This document shows, in pieces, positions 1-5,500 of a stretch of 5,506 bases of DNA. The notes beneath the pieces were generated by a model that made no database searches, had not been told where the DNA came from, and saw only the letters and a program-made list of their open reading frames with translations. The stretch is from Prevotellaceae bacterium (GTDB lineage Bacteria > Bacteroidota > Bacteroidia > Bacteroidales > UBA932), in assembly GCA_031268055.1 (NCBI GenBank), contig JAIRXY010000160.1, positions 1 to 5,506 on the forward strand, written 5' to 3'. The position numbers and the translations under genes are program-made. How positions within the stretch are numbered: the first letter of the stretch is position 1; every line of letters starts with the position of its first letter.

Positions 1-1
1 G

Positions 2-151
2 GCGGAGAATTTCGCTGCGCAGAGCGTAATGCTCGACGATAGCGATATGGCGAATATTGCCATGCTCAACCGCAACCTGCGCCTCACCACAGGCGCTCTG
101 TGGACGATGGATGGCTCGCCCTATACGATGGAATACTTGTGGGAGAATTAA
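2..151 (+). CDS. C-terminal end of an unidentified protein (5' part outside window)
   Basis: An open frame runs from the window edge to a TAA at 149-151 and gives 49 residues that end in EYLWEN. It has no stop, and its base composition resembles the argD cluster rather than the AT-rich spacer that follows, so it is probably the tail of a real gene. The visible part includes LNRNLRLTTGALW and has polar/aromatic alternation, but no motif that I can assign to a family. The stop codon lies inside the first unit of a heptanucleotide repeat (AGAATTA, 144-164), so the present C-terminus may have been shaped by the arrival of that repeat. Product unknown. Confidence 0.6.
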   Translation, partial: AENFAAQSVMLDDSDMANIAMLNRNLRLTTGALWTMDGSPYTMEYLWEN

Positions 152-164
152 GAATTAAGAATTA
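144..164. repeat. Three perfect tandem AGAATTA heptamers
   Basis: Three exact 7-bp copies of AGAATTA sit end to end, followed by GGAACC. The first copy contains the stop codon of the upstream gene. The reverse complement of the unit, TAATTCT, closely resembles the TAATTCA/AAATTCA heptamers at 477-510, so the two tracts face each other across the intergenic region. Confidence 0.85.
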
Positions 165-194
165 GGAACCGAGCGAAGCAAACTCCGAAAAAGT

Positions 195-437
195 AAATAC
201 AACGTAGATAATTGGCTTACGCAAAGTTCATATTTCATTCAATATATTAAGATATGCTTCGTAGTATCCTGCTGTTGAGGTTATTTTGTTGATAAAATGG
301 GGCTTTCCCATCCCGACACTTTCGAGATAATTTGTGGAAAATTGCAGCATAAATAGATGTGCTATAAAAAATTGTTTTTCTACACGTCGGCAAATAGAGA
401 TGCGGTATTGCCACGTCTCCACGAAAACGTTGTATTT
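195..437. repeat. 11-bp inverted repeat bounding the intergenic core
   Basis: AAATACAACGT at 195-205 is the exact reverse complement of ACGTTGTATTT at 427-437. The arms are about 220 bases apart and lie just inside the two heptamer tracts. They could be internal or terminal inverted repeats of a small element. Chance in AT-rich DNA cannot be excluded. Confidence 0.5.
397..419. repeat. Imperfect palindrome, decayed REP-like hairpin
   Basis: GAGATGCGG (397-405) and CCACGTCTC (411-419) form a 9-bp stem around the loop TATTG, with one T-G wobble and one C-A mismatch. A weaker outer pairing, TACACGT (381-387) with ACGTTGTA (427-434), may extend it. The sequence resembles the GAGACG...CGTCTC palindromic repeats that I recall as widespread between genes in Bacteroidota and cyanobacteria. 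That assignment is from memory of the pattern and not from a search. Confidence 0.45.
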
Positions 438-456
438 TAGTGTGATTCCGTATCTG

Positions 457-510
457 TATTCAAAATTCTGTATTCGTAATTCAAAATTCATAATTCAAAA
501 TTCATAATTT
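457..510. repeat. Degenerate heptanucleotide tract in the argD leader
   Basis: TAATTCAAAATTCA occurs twice in exact tandem (477-490 and 491-504) and is followed by TAATTT. A diverged copy, TATTCAAAATTCTG, lies at 457-470. The underlying period is 7 bp (TAATTCA/AAATTCA). The tract stops three bases before the argD start codon, so it occupies the position where a ribosome binding site would normally be. Confidence 0.85.
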
Positions 511-513
511 CTA

Positions 514-1644
514 ATGTTTCCTTTTGATGTTTACCCGTTATGGGATATAGAGCCGGTGCGCGGCGAAGGCTGCTACCTGTACGATAAAAATGGCGTGCGC
601 TACCTTGATTTTTACGGAGGTCACGCGGTAATTTCTGTCGGACATACGCATCCGCGCTACGTGCAGCGCATTACCGAGCAGCTTGGTCGGCTGGCATTTT
701 ACTCCAACGCTGTACAAAATTCGCTGCAAAAGCAGCTGGCCGAGCGGCTGGGCGCAGCTTCGGGCTACCCGCATTTTTCGCTCTTCCTGTGCAACTCCGG
801 CGCCGAGGCCAACGAAAATGCCATCAAGCTTGCCTCGTTCGACACGCAAAAAAAGAAGGTACTTGCGTTCAGCAAAGCCTTTCACGGGCGCACTTCGGGC
901 GCGGTTGCCGTTACCGACAACCCCAAAATTGCTGCGCCGTTCAACGCTACTCCCAACGTAGAATTTGCCCCGCTCAACGACATTGAGGCGGTGGAGAAAA
1001 AGCTCCGGACGGGCGACTTCTGCGCCGTTATCATAGAAGGAATACAGGGCGTTGGCGGTATTCTTATGCCCAGCGATACGTTCTTGCAGCAGCTGCGCGC
1101 GCTTTGCAGCAGGTATGGAGCACGCCTCATTCTGGACGAGATACAGAGCGGATACGGGCGTAGCGGCAAATTTTTTGCTCATCAATGGTCTGGCATTGAG
1201 CCGGATATTATCACAACGGCAAAGGGTATGGGCAACGGATTTCCTATTGGTGGAGTACTCATTTCACCTCAGTTCAAGGCCGTGCATAGCATGTTGGGCA
1301 CCACGTTTGGCGGTAACCACCTTGCCTGCTCCGCCGCCTTAGCAGTGCTCGAAATATTTGAAGATGAGCGTATTCTGGACAACGTTGCTGCTATGGGAGC
1401 GCTGCTGATGAGCGAGCTGCAACAGGTGCAGGGCGTAAAAGAGCTGCGCGGACGCGGGCTGATGATAGGCATGGAGATGGAAAAGCCGATGGGTGAACTG
1501 CGTAGCAAGCTGCTCTTTGAGCACAACGTATTTACCGGCGCGGCGGGAACGCACGTCATCCGGCTGCTGCCTCCGCTGTGCATTGGCAAGCAGCAGGTCA
1601 GCGAGCTTATGGAGGCGCTGCATAAGGCGACAAAAAGCGCGTAA
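514..1644 (+). CDS. argD: N-acetyl/N-succinyl-ornithine aminotransferase (class III PLP aminotransferase)
   Basis: This enzyme of arginine synthesis transfers an amino group from glutamate to N-acyl-glutamate semialdehyde, giving N-acyl-ornithine in the cytoplasm. The 376-residue protein shows the class III aminotransferase pattern: GEGCYLYD and YLDFYGGHAV near the N-terminus, NSGAEANENA at 94-103 (cofactor phosphate), FHGRT at 123-127, LDEIQSGYGR at 207-216 with D208 contacting the pyridine nitrogen, the Schiff-base lysine K237 in TTAKGMGNG, TTFGGNH at 263-269, and R350 in IRLLPP near the C-terminus for the substrate carboxylate. The ATG at 514 fits the family N-terminus (FDVYPLWDIEPVRGEGC). 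It has no Shine-Dalgarno sequence, as is common in Bacteroidota. Some Bacteroidota (Bacteroides fragilis) make arginine through N-succinyl-ornithine, so the acyl group used here is uncertain. No other arg gene lies in the window. The family call is firm. Ornithine or GABA aminotransferase is less likely given the short length and the close match to the ArgD pattern. Confidence 0.9.
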   Translation: MFPFDVYPLWDIEPVRGEGCYLYDKNGVRYLDFYGGHAVISVGHTHPRYVQRITEQLGRLAFYSNAVQNSLQKQLAERLGAASGYPHFSLFLCNSGAEANENAIKLASFDTQKKKVLAFSKAFHGRTSGAVAVTDNPKIAAPFNATPNVEFAPLNDIEAVEKKLRTGDFCAVIIEGIQGVGGILMPSDTFLQQLRALCSRYGARLILDEIQSGYGRSGKFFAHQWSGIEPDIITTAKGMGNGFPIGGVLISPQFKAVHSMLGTTFGGNHLACSAALAVLEIFEDERILDNVAAMGALLMSELQQVQGVKELRGRGLMIGMEMEKPMGELRSKLLFEHNVFTGAAGTHVIRLLPPLCIGKQQVSELMEALHKATKSA

Positions 1645-1655
1645 AAAAAACGAAA

Positions 1656-1685
1656 TACTTGAATGAATTACTTGAATTACTTGAA
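1656..1685. repeat. Short direct repeats TACTTGAAT before the lipoprotein start
   Basis: TACTTGAAT occurs at 1656-1664 and 1669-1677, and TACTTGAA at 1678-1685. A TTG-initiated extension of the next reading frame would translate this repeat as NELLELLEA, which argues that the repeat is untranslated leader. Confidence 0.7.
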
Positions 1686-1688
1686 GCA

Positions 1689-2843
1689 ATGAAAAAAATA
1701 ACGCTCATTCTTTTTGCCGCTACCGTTGCGCTTGCATCCGCTTGCAGCCGAAGCACGGCAAGGATAGAAGGACATATTGCCGGCGCAAACGGCGCAGCTG
1801 TGCTGCTGAAAAAAACAGCGATGGGAAAGCTTATTATCCTCGACTCGGCTCGGTTGGGCGCGTCGGAGAAATTTTCTTTTAAGGTCAATAAGGTTGAGCC
1901 GGCCAGCTTTTACCAGCTCGCTGTTGATACTCTGGGGAGCATCACGCTGCTGCTGCACCCCGGCGACCGCATAGCGCTGTCGGCGCAGGCGCCCGGCGTG
2001 GTGGCGTCGTGCCAGTCAAGCGGGTCGGAGGATATGCAGCTGCTGCTACAGCTGCAACAAAGCGCTGCGCAAAGCAACCTCGCGCTCGATTCGCTGCTGC
2101 GCGTGGCAAATAGCGACGACCAGCAGCAGGTGACGGAGGCGCGCAGAGGTATAGCGCGCACCTTTTTGCAGCAAAAAAGGCGCAACACTACCTGTATCGT
2201 AACACACCCAACCTCGCCTGCCAGCATCAGCGCATTTTACCAGAAGTTAGGCCACGAGCTGCCGCTGTTTGGCGTACCCGACGACCGATTTTTGCTCCGA
2301 ATGTTGATAGATTCGCTCCGCCCGCGGTATCCAAAGTCGAGCTACGTGAAGTCCATGCTTGTCAAGCTGGACGAGCTGGAGGCGGCAGCGCGACAAGTAT
2401 CCCTGCAAGAGCTGATGTCGCAGGCCACCGAGGTGGACAAGCCGGAGGTGAAGCTACCCGACGCTCAAGGAAAAACACATCTGCTGTCGGCGCTCAAGGG
2501 AAAAGTGGCGCTGCTGGACTTTTGGGTTTCAACCAACCCGCTCTGCCTGATGGACAACCGCGAGCTGATGCCCTTGTACAAAAAATACCATGCAAAAGGC
2601 TTTGAGGTTTTTCAGGTGTCGCTGGATGACGACCTTGAGCAGTGGAAAAGCGCCGTTGAGGAGCACGCGCTACCGTGGATAAGCGTGCGCTGCCCCGCCG
2701 ACGAAGGCTGCGTTGCCGCGCGCGACTACCGCATAGAAAATATTCCGGCAAACTTCCTCATCGACCGGCAGGGGCGGATTGCGGGTAAAAACCTGTACGG
2801 CGACGAGCTGGTAAAAAAGTTGAAGGAGATGATGGAGAGTTGA
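1689..2843 (+). CDS. Predicted lipoprotein with DUF4369-like N-terminus and degenerate thioredoxin-like domain
   Basis: Starting at the ATG at 1689 the protein has 384 residues. It opens with a lipoprotein signal peptide (KK, then a hydrophobic stretch) ending in ALASAC, with the predicted lipidated cysteine at C19. The mature protein is therefore probably membrane-anchored and faces the periplasm. Residues about 25-100 (IEGHIAGANGAAVLLKK...) look like the beta-rich DUF4369 domain, about 115-245 are helical, and about 250-384 form a redoxin/TlpA-like thioredoxin fold (KVALLDFWVS, then the cis-proline segment ENIPANFLID with P353). The usual WCxxC is replaced by T-N-P-L-C at 282-286. The nucleophilic cysteine is an asparagine and only the second cysteine, C286, remains. 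Two more cysteines, C335 and C341, lie nearby. The protein therefore probably lacks normal dithiol oxidoreductase activity, and its role is unknown. The gene lies 44 bases after argD and overlaps the next gene. A TTG start at 1659 would add ten repeat-derived residues and bury the signal peptide, so ATG 1689 is preferred. Confidence 0.8.
   Translation: MKKITLILFAATVALASACSRSTARIEGHIAGANGAAVLLKKTAMGKLIILDSARLGASEKFSFKVNKVEPASFYQLAVDTLGSITLLLHPGDRIALSAQAPGVVASCQSSGSEDMQLLLQLQQSAAQSNLALDSLLRVANSDDQQQVTEARRGIARTFLQQKRRNTTCIVTHPTSPASISAFYQKLGHELPLFGVPDDRFLLRMLIDSLRPRYPKSSYVKSMLVKLDELEAAARQVSLQELMSQATEVDKPEVKLPDAQGKTHLLSALKGKVALLDFWVSTNPLCLMDNRELMPLYKKYHAKGFEVFQVSLDDDLEQWKSAVEEHALPWISVRCPADEGCVAARDYRIENIPANFLIDRQGRIAGKNLYGDELVKKLKEMMES
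2823..2828 (+). promoter_or_regulatory. Possible ribosome binding site for the TatD gene
   Basis: AAGGAG lies inside the end of the lipoprotein gene, 11 bases before the TTG at 2840. A second purine-rich stretch, GGAGAG at 2834-2839, abuts that TTG. Together they support initiation here even without an ATG. The spacing of the first is long, so translational coupling may matter more. Confidence 0.4.
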
Positions 2844-3634
2844 AAGCAGCCGCTTTGATAGACACGCATTGCCATATTTTTGACGAAGCGTTTGACGACG
2901 ACCGCGACGAGGCGGTGAGGCGCGCGCAGGCAGCGGGCGTTGCGCTGCTGCTCATGCCCAACGTTGATAGCGGAACGTACGCCGGCATGATGCGTACGGC
3001 CGGCATGTTTCCGAAAATTTGTCTGCCTATGGTTGGCGTACATCCTACCTCAATCACCGGCGAGAACGTAGAGCGGGAGCTGGACTTTGTGCGCGGCGCG
3101 CTGGAAAAAAATCCCCCCAAAACATTTGTAGCTCTTGGCGAGATAGGCGTTGACTGCTACTGGAGCAAGGAGCACGTAGCGCAGCAGCTGGTTGCCTTTG
3201 AGCGGCAGCTGCTCTTGGCGGAGCAGCACAAGCTGCCGGTGGTGATTCATGCTCGCGATTCGCTTGGCGAAATTCTGGATGTGCTGCGCAGCGTAAAACC
3301 TAAGGTGAAAGGAGTGTTTCACGCTTTTTCGGGCTCCATAGAACTTTACCACGACATTAAAGAGCTGGGCGACTACAAGCTGGGTATAGGAGGCGTGGTG
3401 ACTTTCAAAAACGCCAAGCTGCCCGACATAGTGCGGCAAGCGCCGCTGAGCGATTTGCTGCTTGAGACCGACGCGCCGTACCTTGCCCCAGCGCCCTTTC
3501 GCGGCAAGCGCAACGAAAGCGCCTACCTGCCGCTGGTAGCGCAAAAAATAGCCGAGATAAAAGGGGTGAGCGCAGAAGAAGTTGCAGAGGTAACGACCAA
3601 TAACGCAATTCGGCTCTTTGATTTACAGATGTAA
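2840..3634 (+). CDS. tatD: TatD-family metal-dependent hydrolase (predicted DNase)
   Basis: This is a cytoplasmic TIM-barrel metal-dependent hydrolase of the amidohydrolase superfamily. Characterised TatD proteins act as DNA exonucleases, and some family members have been linked to D-aminoacyl-tRNA or 3' end processing. All expected metal ligands are visible: the HxH pair H10 and H12 in IDTHCHIFD, E101 in ALGEIGVDCYW, H137 in VVIHARD, H161 in VFHAFSGS, and D211 in LLETDAPYLAP. VGVHP at 65-69 and the C-terminal NNAIRLF are also typical. The length of 264 residues is normal. No ATG is available. The frame starts at TTG 2840, overlapping the upstream TGA (2841-2843). A second TTG at 2855 would give a start immediately before IDTHCH and is an alternative. 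The overlap suggests co-transcription and coupled translation with the lipoprotein gene. YcfH-like paralogues share these motifs, so the exact substrate is open. Confidence 0.88.
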   Translation: MKAAALIDTHCHIFDEAFDDDRDEAVRRAQAAGVALLLMPNVDSGTYAGMMRTAGMFPKICLPMVGVHPTSITGENVERELDFVRGALEKNPPKTFVALGEIGVDCYWSKEHVAQQLVAFERQLLLAEQHKLPVVIHARDSLGEILDVLRSVKPKVKGVFHAFSGSIELYHDIKELGDYKLGIGGVVTFKNAKLPDIVRQAPLSDLLLETDAPYLAPAPFRGKRNESAYLPLVAQKIAEIKGVSAEEVAEVTTNNAIRLFDLQM

Positions 3635-3656
3635 GCAAAAATTAATAGCCTATAAA

Positions 3657-3688
3657 TTTTTATATGTAACAAAAAAATTTTACCTTTG
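3657..3688 (+). promoter_or_regulatory. Bacteroidota-type promoter for the tRNA-Ser genes
   Basis: TACCTTTG at 3681-3688 matches the Bacteroidota -7 consensus TAnnTTTG exactly. The -33 position, 20 bases upstream, reads TTTT (3657-3660) in place of TTTG, within a run of A/T. The site lies after the tatD stop and about 55 bases before the first tRNA, so it most likely drives the tRNA pair. The start site was not determined and is expected a few bases after 3688. Confidence 0.55.
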
Positions 3689-3704
3689 CCCACCTTTTGC
3701 AACG

Positions 3705-3725
3705 TTAGCATGTTTTTTTTGCTAA
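3705..3725 (+). other. Small stem-loop in the tRNA leader
   Basis: TTAGCA (3705-3710) can pair with TGCTAA (3720-3725) around a T-rich 9-base loop. It lies between the predicted promoter and the first tRNA, so it would be in the 5' leader of the precursor. It may be a processing element or chance. Confidence 0.3.
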
Positions 3726-3743
3726 AGCGCATAATGGAGAAAT

Positions 3744-3831
3744 GGAGAGATGGCCGAGTGGTCGATGGCGCACGCCTGGAAAGTGTGTATACTCCAAAAG
3801 GGTATCATGGGTTCGAATCCCATTCTCTCCG
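3744..3831 (+). tRNA. tRNA-Ser (anticodon GGA)
   Basis: The full class II cloverleaf can be folded. The acceptor stem is GGAGAGA (3744-3750) with TCTCTCC (3824-3830), and the discriminator is G3831. The D stem is GCC/GGC. The anticodon stem CACGC/GTGTG holds the loop CTGGAAA with GGA at 3778-3780. A long variable arm, ATACTC (3789-3794) with GGGTAT (3800-3805), is typical of serine tRNAs. The T stem is ATGGG/CCCAT with loop TTCGAAT (3812-3818). GGA reads UCU and UCC. The 3' CCA is not encoded (CAG follows the discriminator) and must be added by the CCA-adding enzyme. Confidence 0.96.
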
Positions 3832-3845
3832 CAGCGCAAAGCCGT

Positions 3846-3862
3846 AAGAGCAGCTTGCTTTT
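3846..3862 (+). other. Stem-loop in the spacer between the two tRNAs
   Basis: AAGAGCA (3846-3852) pairs with TGCTTTT (3856-3862), with one G-T wobble, around the loop GCT. It ends in four T's. It could be a weak terminator or a processing hairpin in a shared precursor. Evidence is structural only. Confidence 0.35.
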
Positions 3863-3891
3863 CCAAAAAAGGTACTGATATTTTGCTATGG

Positions 3892-3978
3892 GGAGAGATG
3901 CCAGAGCGGTCGAATGGGACGGTCTCGAAAACCGTTGTACTCGTAAGGGTACCGAGGGTTCGAATCCCTCTCTCTCCG
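3892..3978 (+). tRNA. tRNA-Ser (anticodon CGA)
   Basis: This is a second class II serine tRNA with the same acceptor stem as the first: GGAGAGA (3892-3898) with TCTCTCC (3971-3977), discriminator G3978. The D stem is CCA/TGG. The anticodon stem ACGGT/ACCGT holds the loop CTCGAAA with CGA at 3926-3928. The long variable arm is GTACTC (3937-3942) with GGGTAC (3947-3952). The T stem is GAGGG/CCCTC with loop TTCGAAT (3959-3965). CGA reads UCG. No encoded CCA. It starts 60 bases after the first tRNA, so one precursor transcript is likely. Confidence 0.96.
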
Positions 3979-4009
3979 CTGAAATCCAACAGTTTACAAA
4001 AGATAAAAG

Positions 4010-4039
4010 AGGACAAATCCCATAAAAAACGGATGTCCT
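4010..4039. other. Stem-loop downstream of the tRNAs
   Basis: AGGAC (4010-4014) and ATCC (4017-4020) pair with GGAT (4031-4034) and GTCCT (4035-4039), with a two-base bulge and the A-rich loop at 4021-4030. No T-run follows, so it is not a classic intrinsic terminator. It is the first of four successive inverted repeats in this gap. Confidence 0.45.
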
Positions 4040-4074
4040 GATCCCAAAAGTCGTAATCCTTACATCGCTTAAAT

Positions 4075-4098
4075 TTTTTATGCACAAAGGCATAAAAA
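4075..4098. repeat. 9-bp perfect inverted repeat TTTTTATGC/GCATAAAAA
   Basis: The arms at 4075-4083 and 4090-4098 are perfectly complementary around the 6-base loop ACAAAG. The stem is AT-rich with A/T runs on the outside. It lies between convergent genes and may contribute to transcription termination. Confidence 0.55.
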
Positions 4099-4104
4099 CG
4101 AATT

Positions 4105-4137
4105 AATAACATGTAAATCATGAATATACATGTTATT
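4105..4137. repeat. 11-bp perfect inverted repeat AATAACATGTA/TACATGTTATT
   Basis: The arms at 4105-4115 and 4127-4137 are exact reverse complements separated by 11 bases. The central ACATGT of each arm is itself palindromic. It could be a hairpin in the 3' region of the convergent transcripts or a protein-binding dyad. There is no adjacent promoter that would make an operator role obvious. Confidence 0.6.
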
Positions 4138-4142
4138 TAACG

Positions 4143-4159
4143 CCCCTTTAGGGGATTTT
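4143..4159 (+). terminator. Possible weak terminator CCCC-TTTA-GGGG-ATTTT
   Basis: CCCC (4143-4146) pairs with GGGG (4151-4154) around TTTA, and the plus strand then reads ATTTT. It is the only GC-rich hairpin with a following T-run in this gap. It could end plus-strand transcription from the tRNAs before it enters the ATPase gene. The 4-bp stem and short T-run make it weak. Confidence 0.35.
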
Positions 4160-4210
4160 AGAGCCCTACCCTTTCGATTTTTCCAAACATAACAGTCAAT
4201 TACTATTTTG

Positions 4211-5500
4211 TCAAATACAGAAAGCGGCATATAACGGCACTGATTTTACTCCGTTCTCAAAGCCAAAATTCTTTTTGGATATACGGATGCCGTAGGCGCT
4301 TTTATATTTTGTCATAAAAATATTCATGCTTTTGGAGCGACCCCACACGCCTGCTTTTACTTCAACCGGAATAACATCTACTCCTTTTTGAATCACAAAA
4401 TCAACCTCGGCTGTATTGTCGTTTTTCCAATAAAGTAGTGGAATCAAATTGGCGGAAAAAGCTTGCGCCACATAGTTTTCTGCAATGGCTCCCATGAATG
4501 GACTTTCTACCTCAAGAGGGGAGAGAATAGCTTGTGCACCCATCCCCGACTGCATGGTTAGCATACCGACATCTGACATATACAGCTTGAAATCGCTTAA
4601 ATCTACATATACCTTTATTGGCAAAGCGCCTTGAGTCGTTTTTTGGCACTTGAGAACAACTCCGGCGTATTTGAGCCATTCAATTGACTCTCCGAAGATG
4701 GTAGAGCTACCGCCTTTTTGTACAACAGCATACTGAAACTTGTGATTTTCTTTTGCTAATTGAGCAGGAATAGCTTCATAGCAGGCACGTATTTTAATGC
4801 TGGTGGCAGGTGCTGCATATTTCACCATGTCGGCAATATATTCATTTAATATTCTGTTTTGAATATCGGCAACCGCCACAAAGCTATTGGTATTCATAAA
4901 TTCCTTGACAGCGGCAGGCATCCCACCAACAATCAAGTATTGGTTATAAAAATCAGCTGCCATAGCGTGCACATCCAACGGCTCATTCGACTCGAAATGC
5001 TTACGAATCAACTCAGCAAAGTTTTCTCTGCCTAAAGCCCACAAAAATTCCTCAAAATCCATTGGAAACAAGGTCATTTCATCTACTTTTCCAACCGGAA
5101 ATGAGTACTTATTCCGATTTATTGCTACGCCAAGCAAAGAGCCGGCAGCGACAATATGGTATTCGGGAGCCTGCTCGCAAAAATATTTCAGTGAAGTAAG
5201 AGCTCTTTCACTTGCTTGAATTTCATCCAAAATAACAAGAGTCTTACCCGGAATAATGCGTTGCGAATACGCCGATTCTAAATATTGGATAATTCCCGCT
5301 GGAGCAAGGTGGCTGTCGAATTTTTCTGCCAAAGCTTTATCGACTTCAAGGTTGACAATAATGTAGCTATCAAATTCTTGCTTGCCGAACTTTTGCAAAA
5401 TATAGCTTTTCCCAACCTGACGTGCCCCATTGACAATAAGTGGCATCCTACTGGACTTGTTTTTCCAACTAACTAATGCGCTATATATCTTTCTTTTCAT
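4211..5500 (-). CDS. AAA_14/DUF4143 family ATPase with PD-(D/E)XK-like C-terminal domain
   Basis: This 429-residue protein belongs to the widespread family of predicted ATPases that join an AAA_14 domain to DUF4143. The Walker A motif GARQVGKS is at 25-32, the Walker B motif LVILDE at 88-93, and a conserved AGSLLG at 119-124. LFPMDFEEFLWALG at 144-157 is a family signature, and YLIVGGMPAAV at 188-198 starts the DUF4143 part. Near the end, E365-x-D367 (TAEVDF) and E380-x-K382 (PVEVKAG) form the ExD...ExK pattern of the PD-(D/E)XK nuclease-like fold, to which DUF4143 is related. The cellular function of the family is not established. The ATG at 5500 is preceded by AAGAAA, which could serve as a ribosome site, and the frame appears complete. 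The promoter lies beyond the window. The gene is more AT-rich than the argD-tatD cluster (about 45% against about 60% GC in two 60-base samples) and abuts tRNA genes, which suggests an acquired accessory gene. Confidence 0.88.
   Translation of the reverse strand: MKRKIYSALVSWKNKSSRMPLIVNGARQVGKSYILQKFGKQEFDSYIIVNLEVDKALAEKFDSHLAPAGIIQYLESAYSQRIIPGKTLVILDEIQASERALTSLKYFCEQAPEYHIVAAGSLLGVAINRNKYSFPVGKVDEMTLFPMDFEEFLWALGRENFAELIRKHFESNEPLDVHAMAADFYNQYLIVGGMPAAVKEFMNTNSFVAVADIQNRILNEYIADMVKYAAPATSIKIRACYEAIPAQLAKENHKFQYAVVQKGGSSTIFGESIEWLKYAGVVLKCQKTTQGALPIKVYVDLSDFKLYMSDVGMLTMQSGMGAQAILSPLEVESPFMGAIAENYVAQAFSANLIPLLYWKNDNTAEVDFVIQKGVDVIPVEVKAGVWGRSKSMNIFMTKYKSAYGIRISKKNFGFENGVKSVPLYAAFCI

Larger units (their letters stand above)
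152..513. other. AT-rich intergenic region without a convincing gene; possible repeat element
   Basis: This 362-base stretch lies between the unknown gene and argD. It holds heptamer tracts at both ends, an 11-bp inverted repeat (195-205 with 427-437) and an imperfect palindrome around 397-419. The only long frame is on the minus strand (228-491, 87 codons). It begins inside the heptamer tract and reads through the palindrome, so I regard it as spurious. I found no clear TAnnTTTG promoter box for argD and no RNA gene here. The overall structure could be a MITE-like or REP-like non-autonomous element, but this is inference from symmetry alone. Confidence 0.6.

Noticed and set aside
228..491. 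87-codon minus-strand frame in the argD upstream region
   Set aside because: It begins in the heptamer repeat (MNFELRIQNFEYRYG is translated repeat), reads through the palindrome, has no recognisable domain, and lies in AT-rich DNA.
144..510. CRISPR array
   Set aside because: The repeats are 7-14 bp microsatellite-like units without regular unique spacers, and no cas gene is present.
538..1185. 215-codon minus-strand frame inside argD
   Set aside because: It is an antisense shadow of argD, which has a complete set of class III aminotransferase motifs. The shadow shows no domain.
1659..1688. TTG-initiated ten-residue N-terminal extension of the lipoprotein
   Set aside because: It encodes repeat-derived NELLELLEA and would displace a clear lipoprotein signal peptide that starts at ATG 1689.
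3050..3544. 164-codon minus-strand frame inside tatD
   Set aside because: It is an antisense shadow of tatD, whose metal ligands are all present on the plus strand.
3742..4041. 99-codon plus-strand frame across the tRNAs
   Set aside because: It is the sense-strand read-through of both tRNA genes; the cloverleaf evidence is decisive.
3705..4121. Long minus-strand frames with strings such as GERGIRTLGT and MGFEPMIPFWSI
   Set aside because: These are translations of the antisense of the two serine tRNAs, a well-known source of false proteins in databases.
3971..4210. att site duplication downstream of tRNA-Ser(CGA)
   Set aside because: I saw no second copy of the tRNA 3' end in the remaining sequence of the window.
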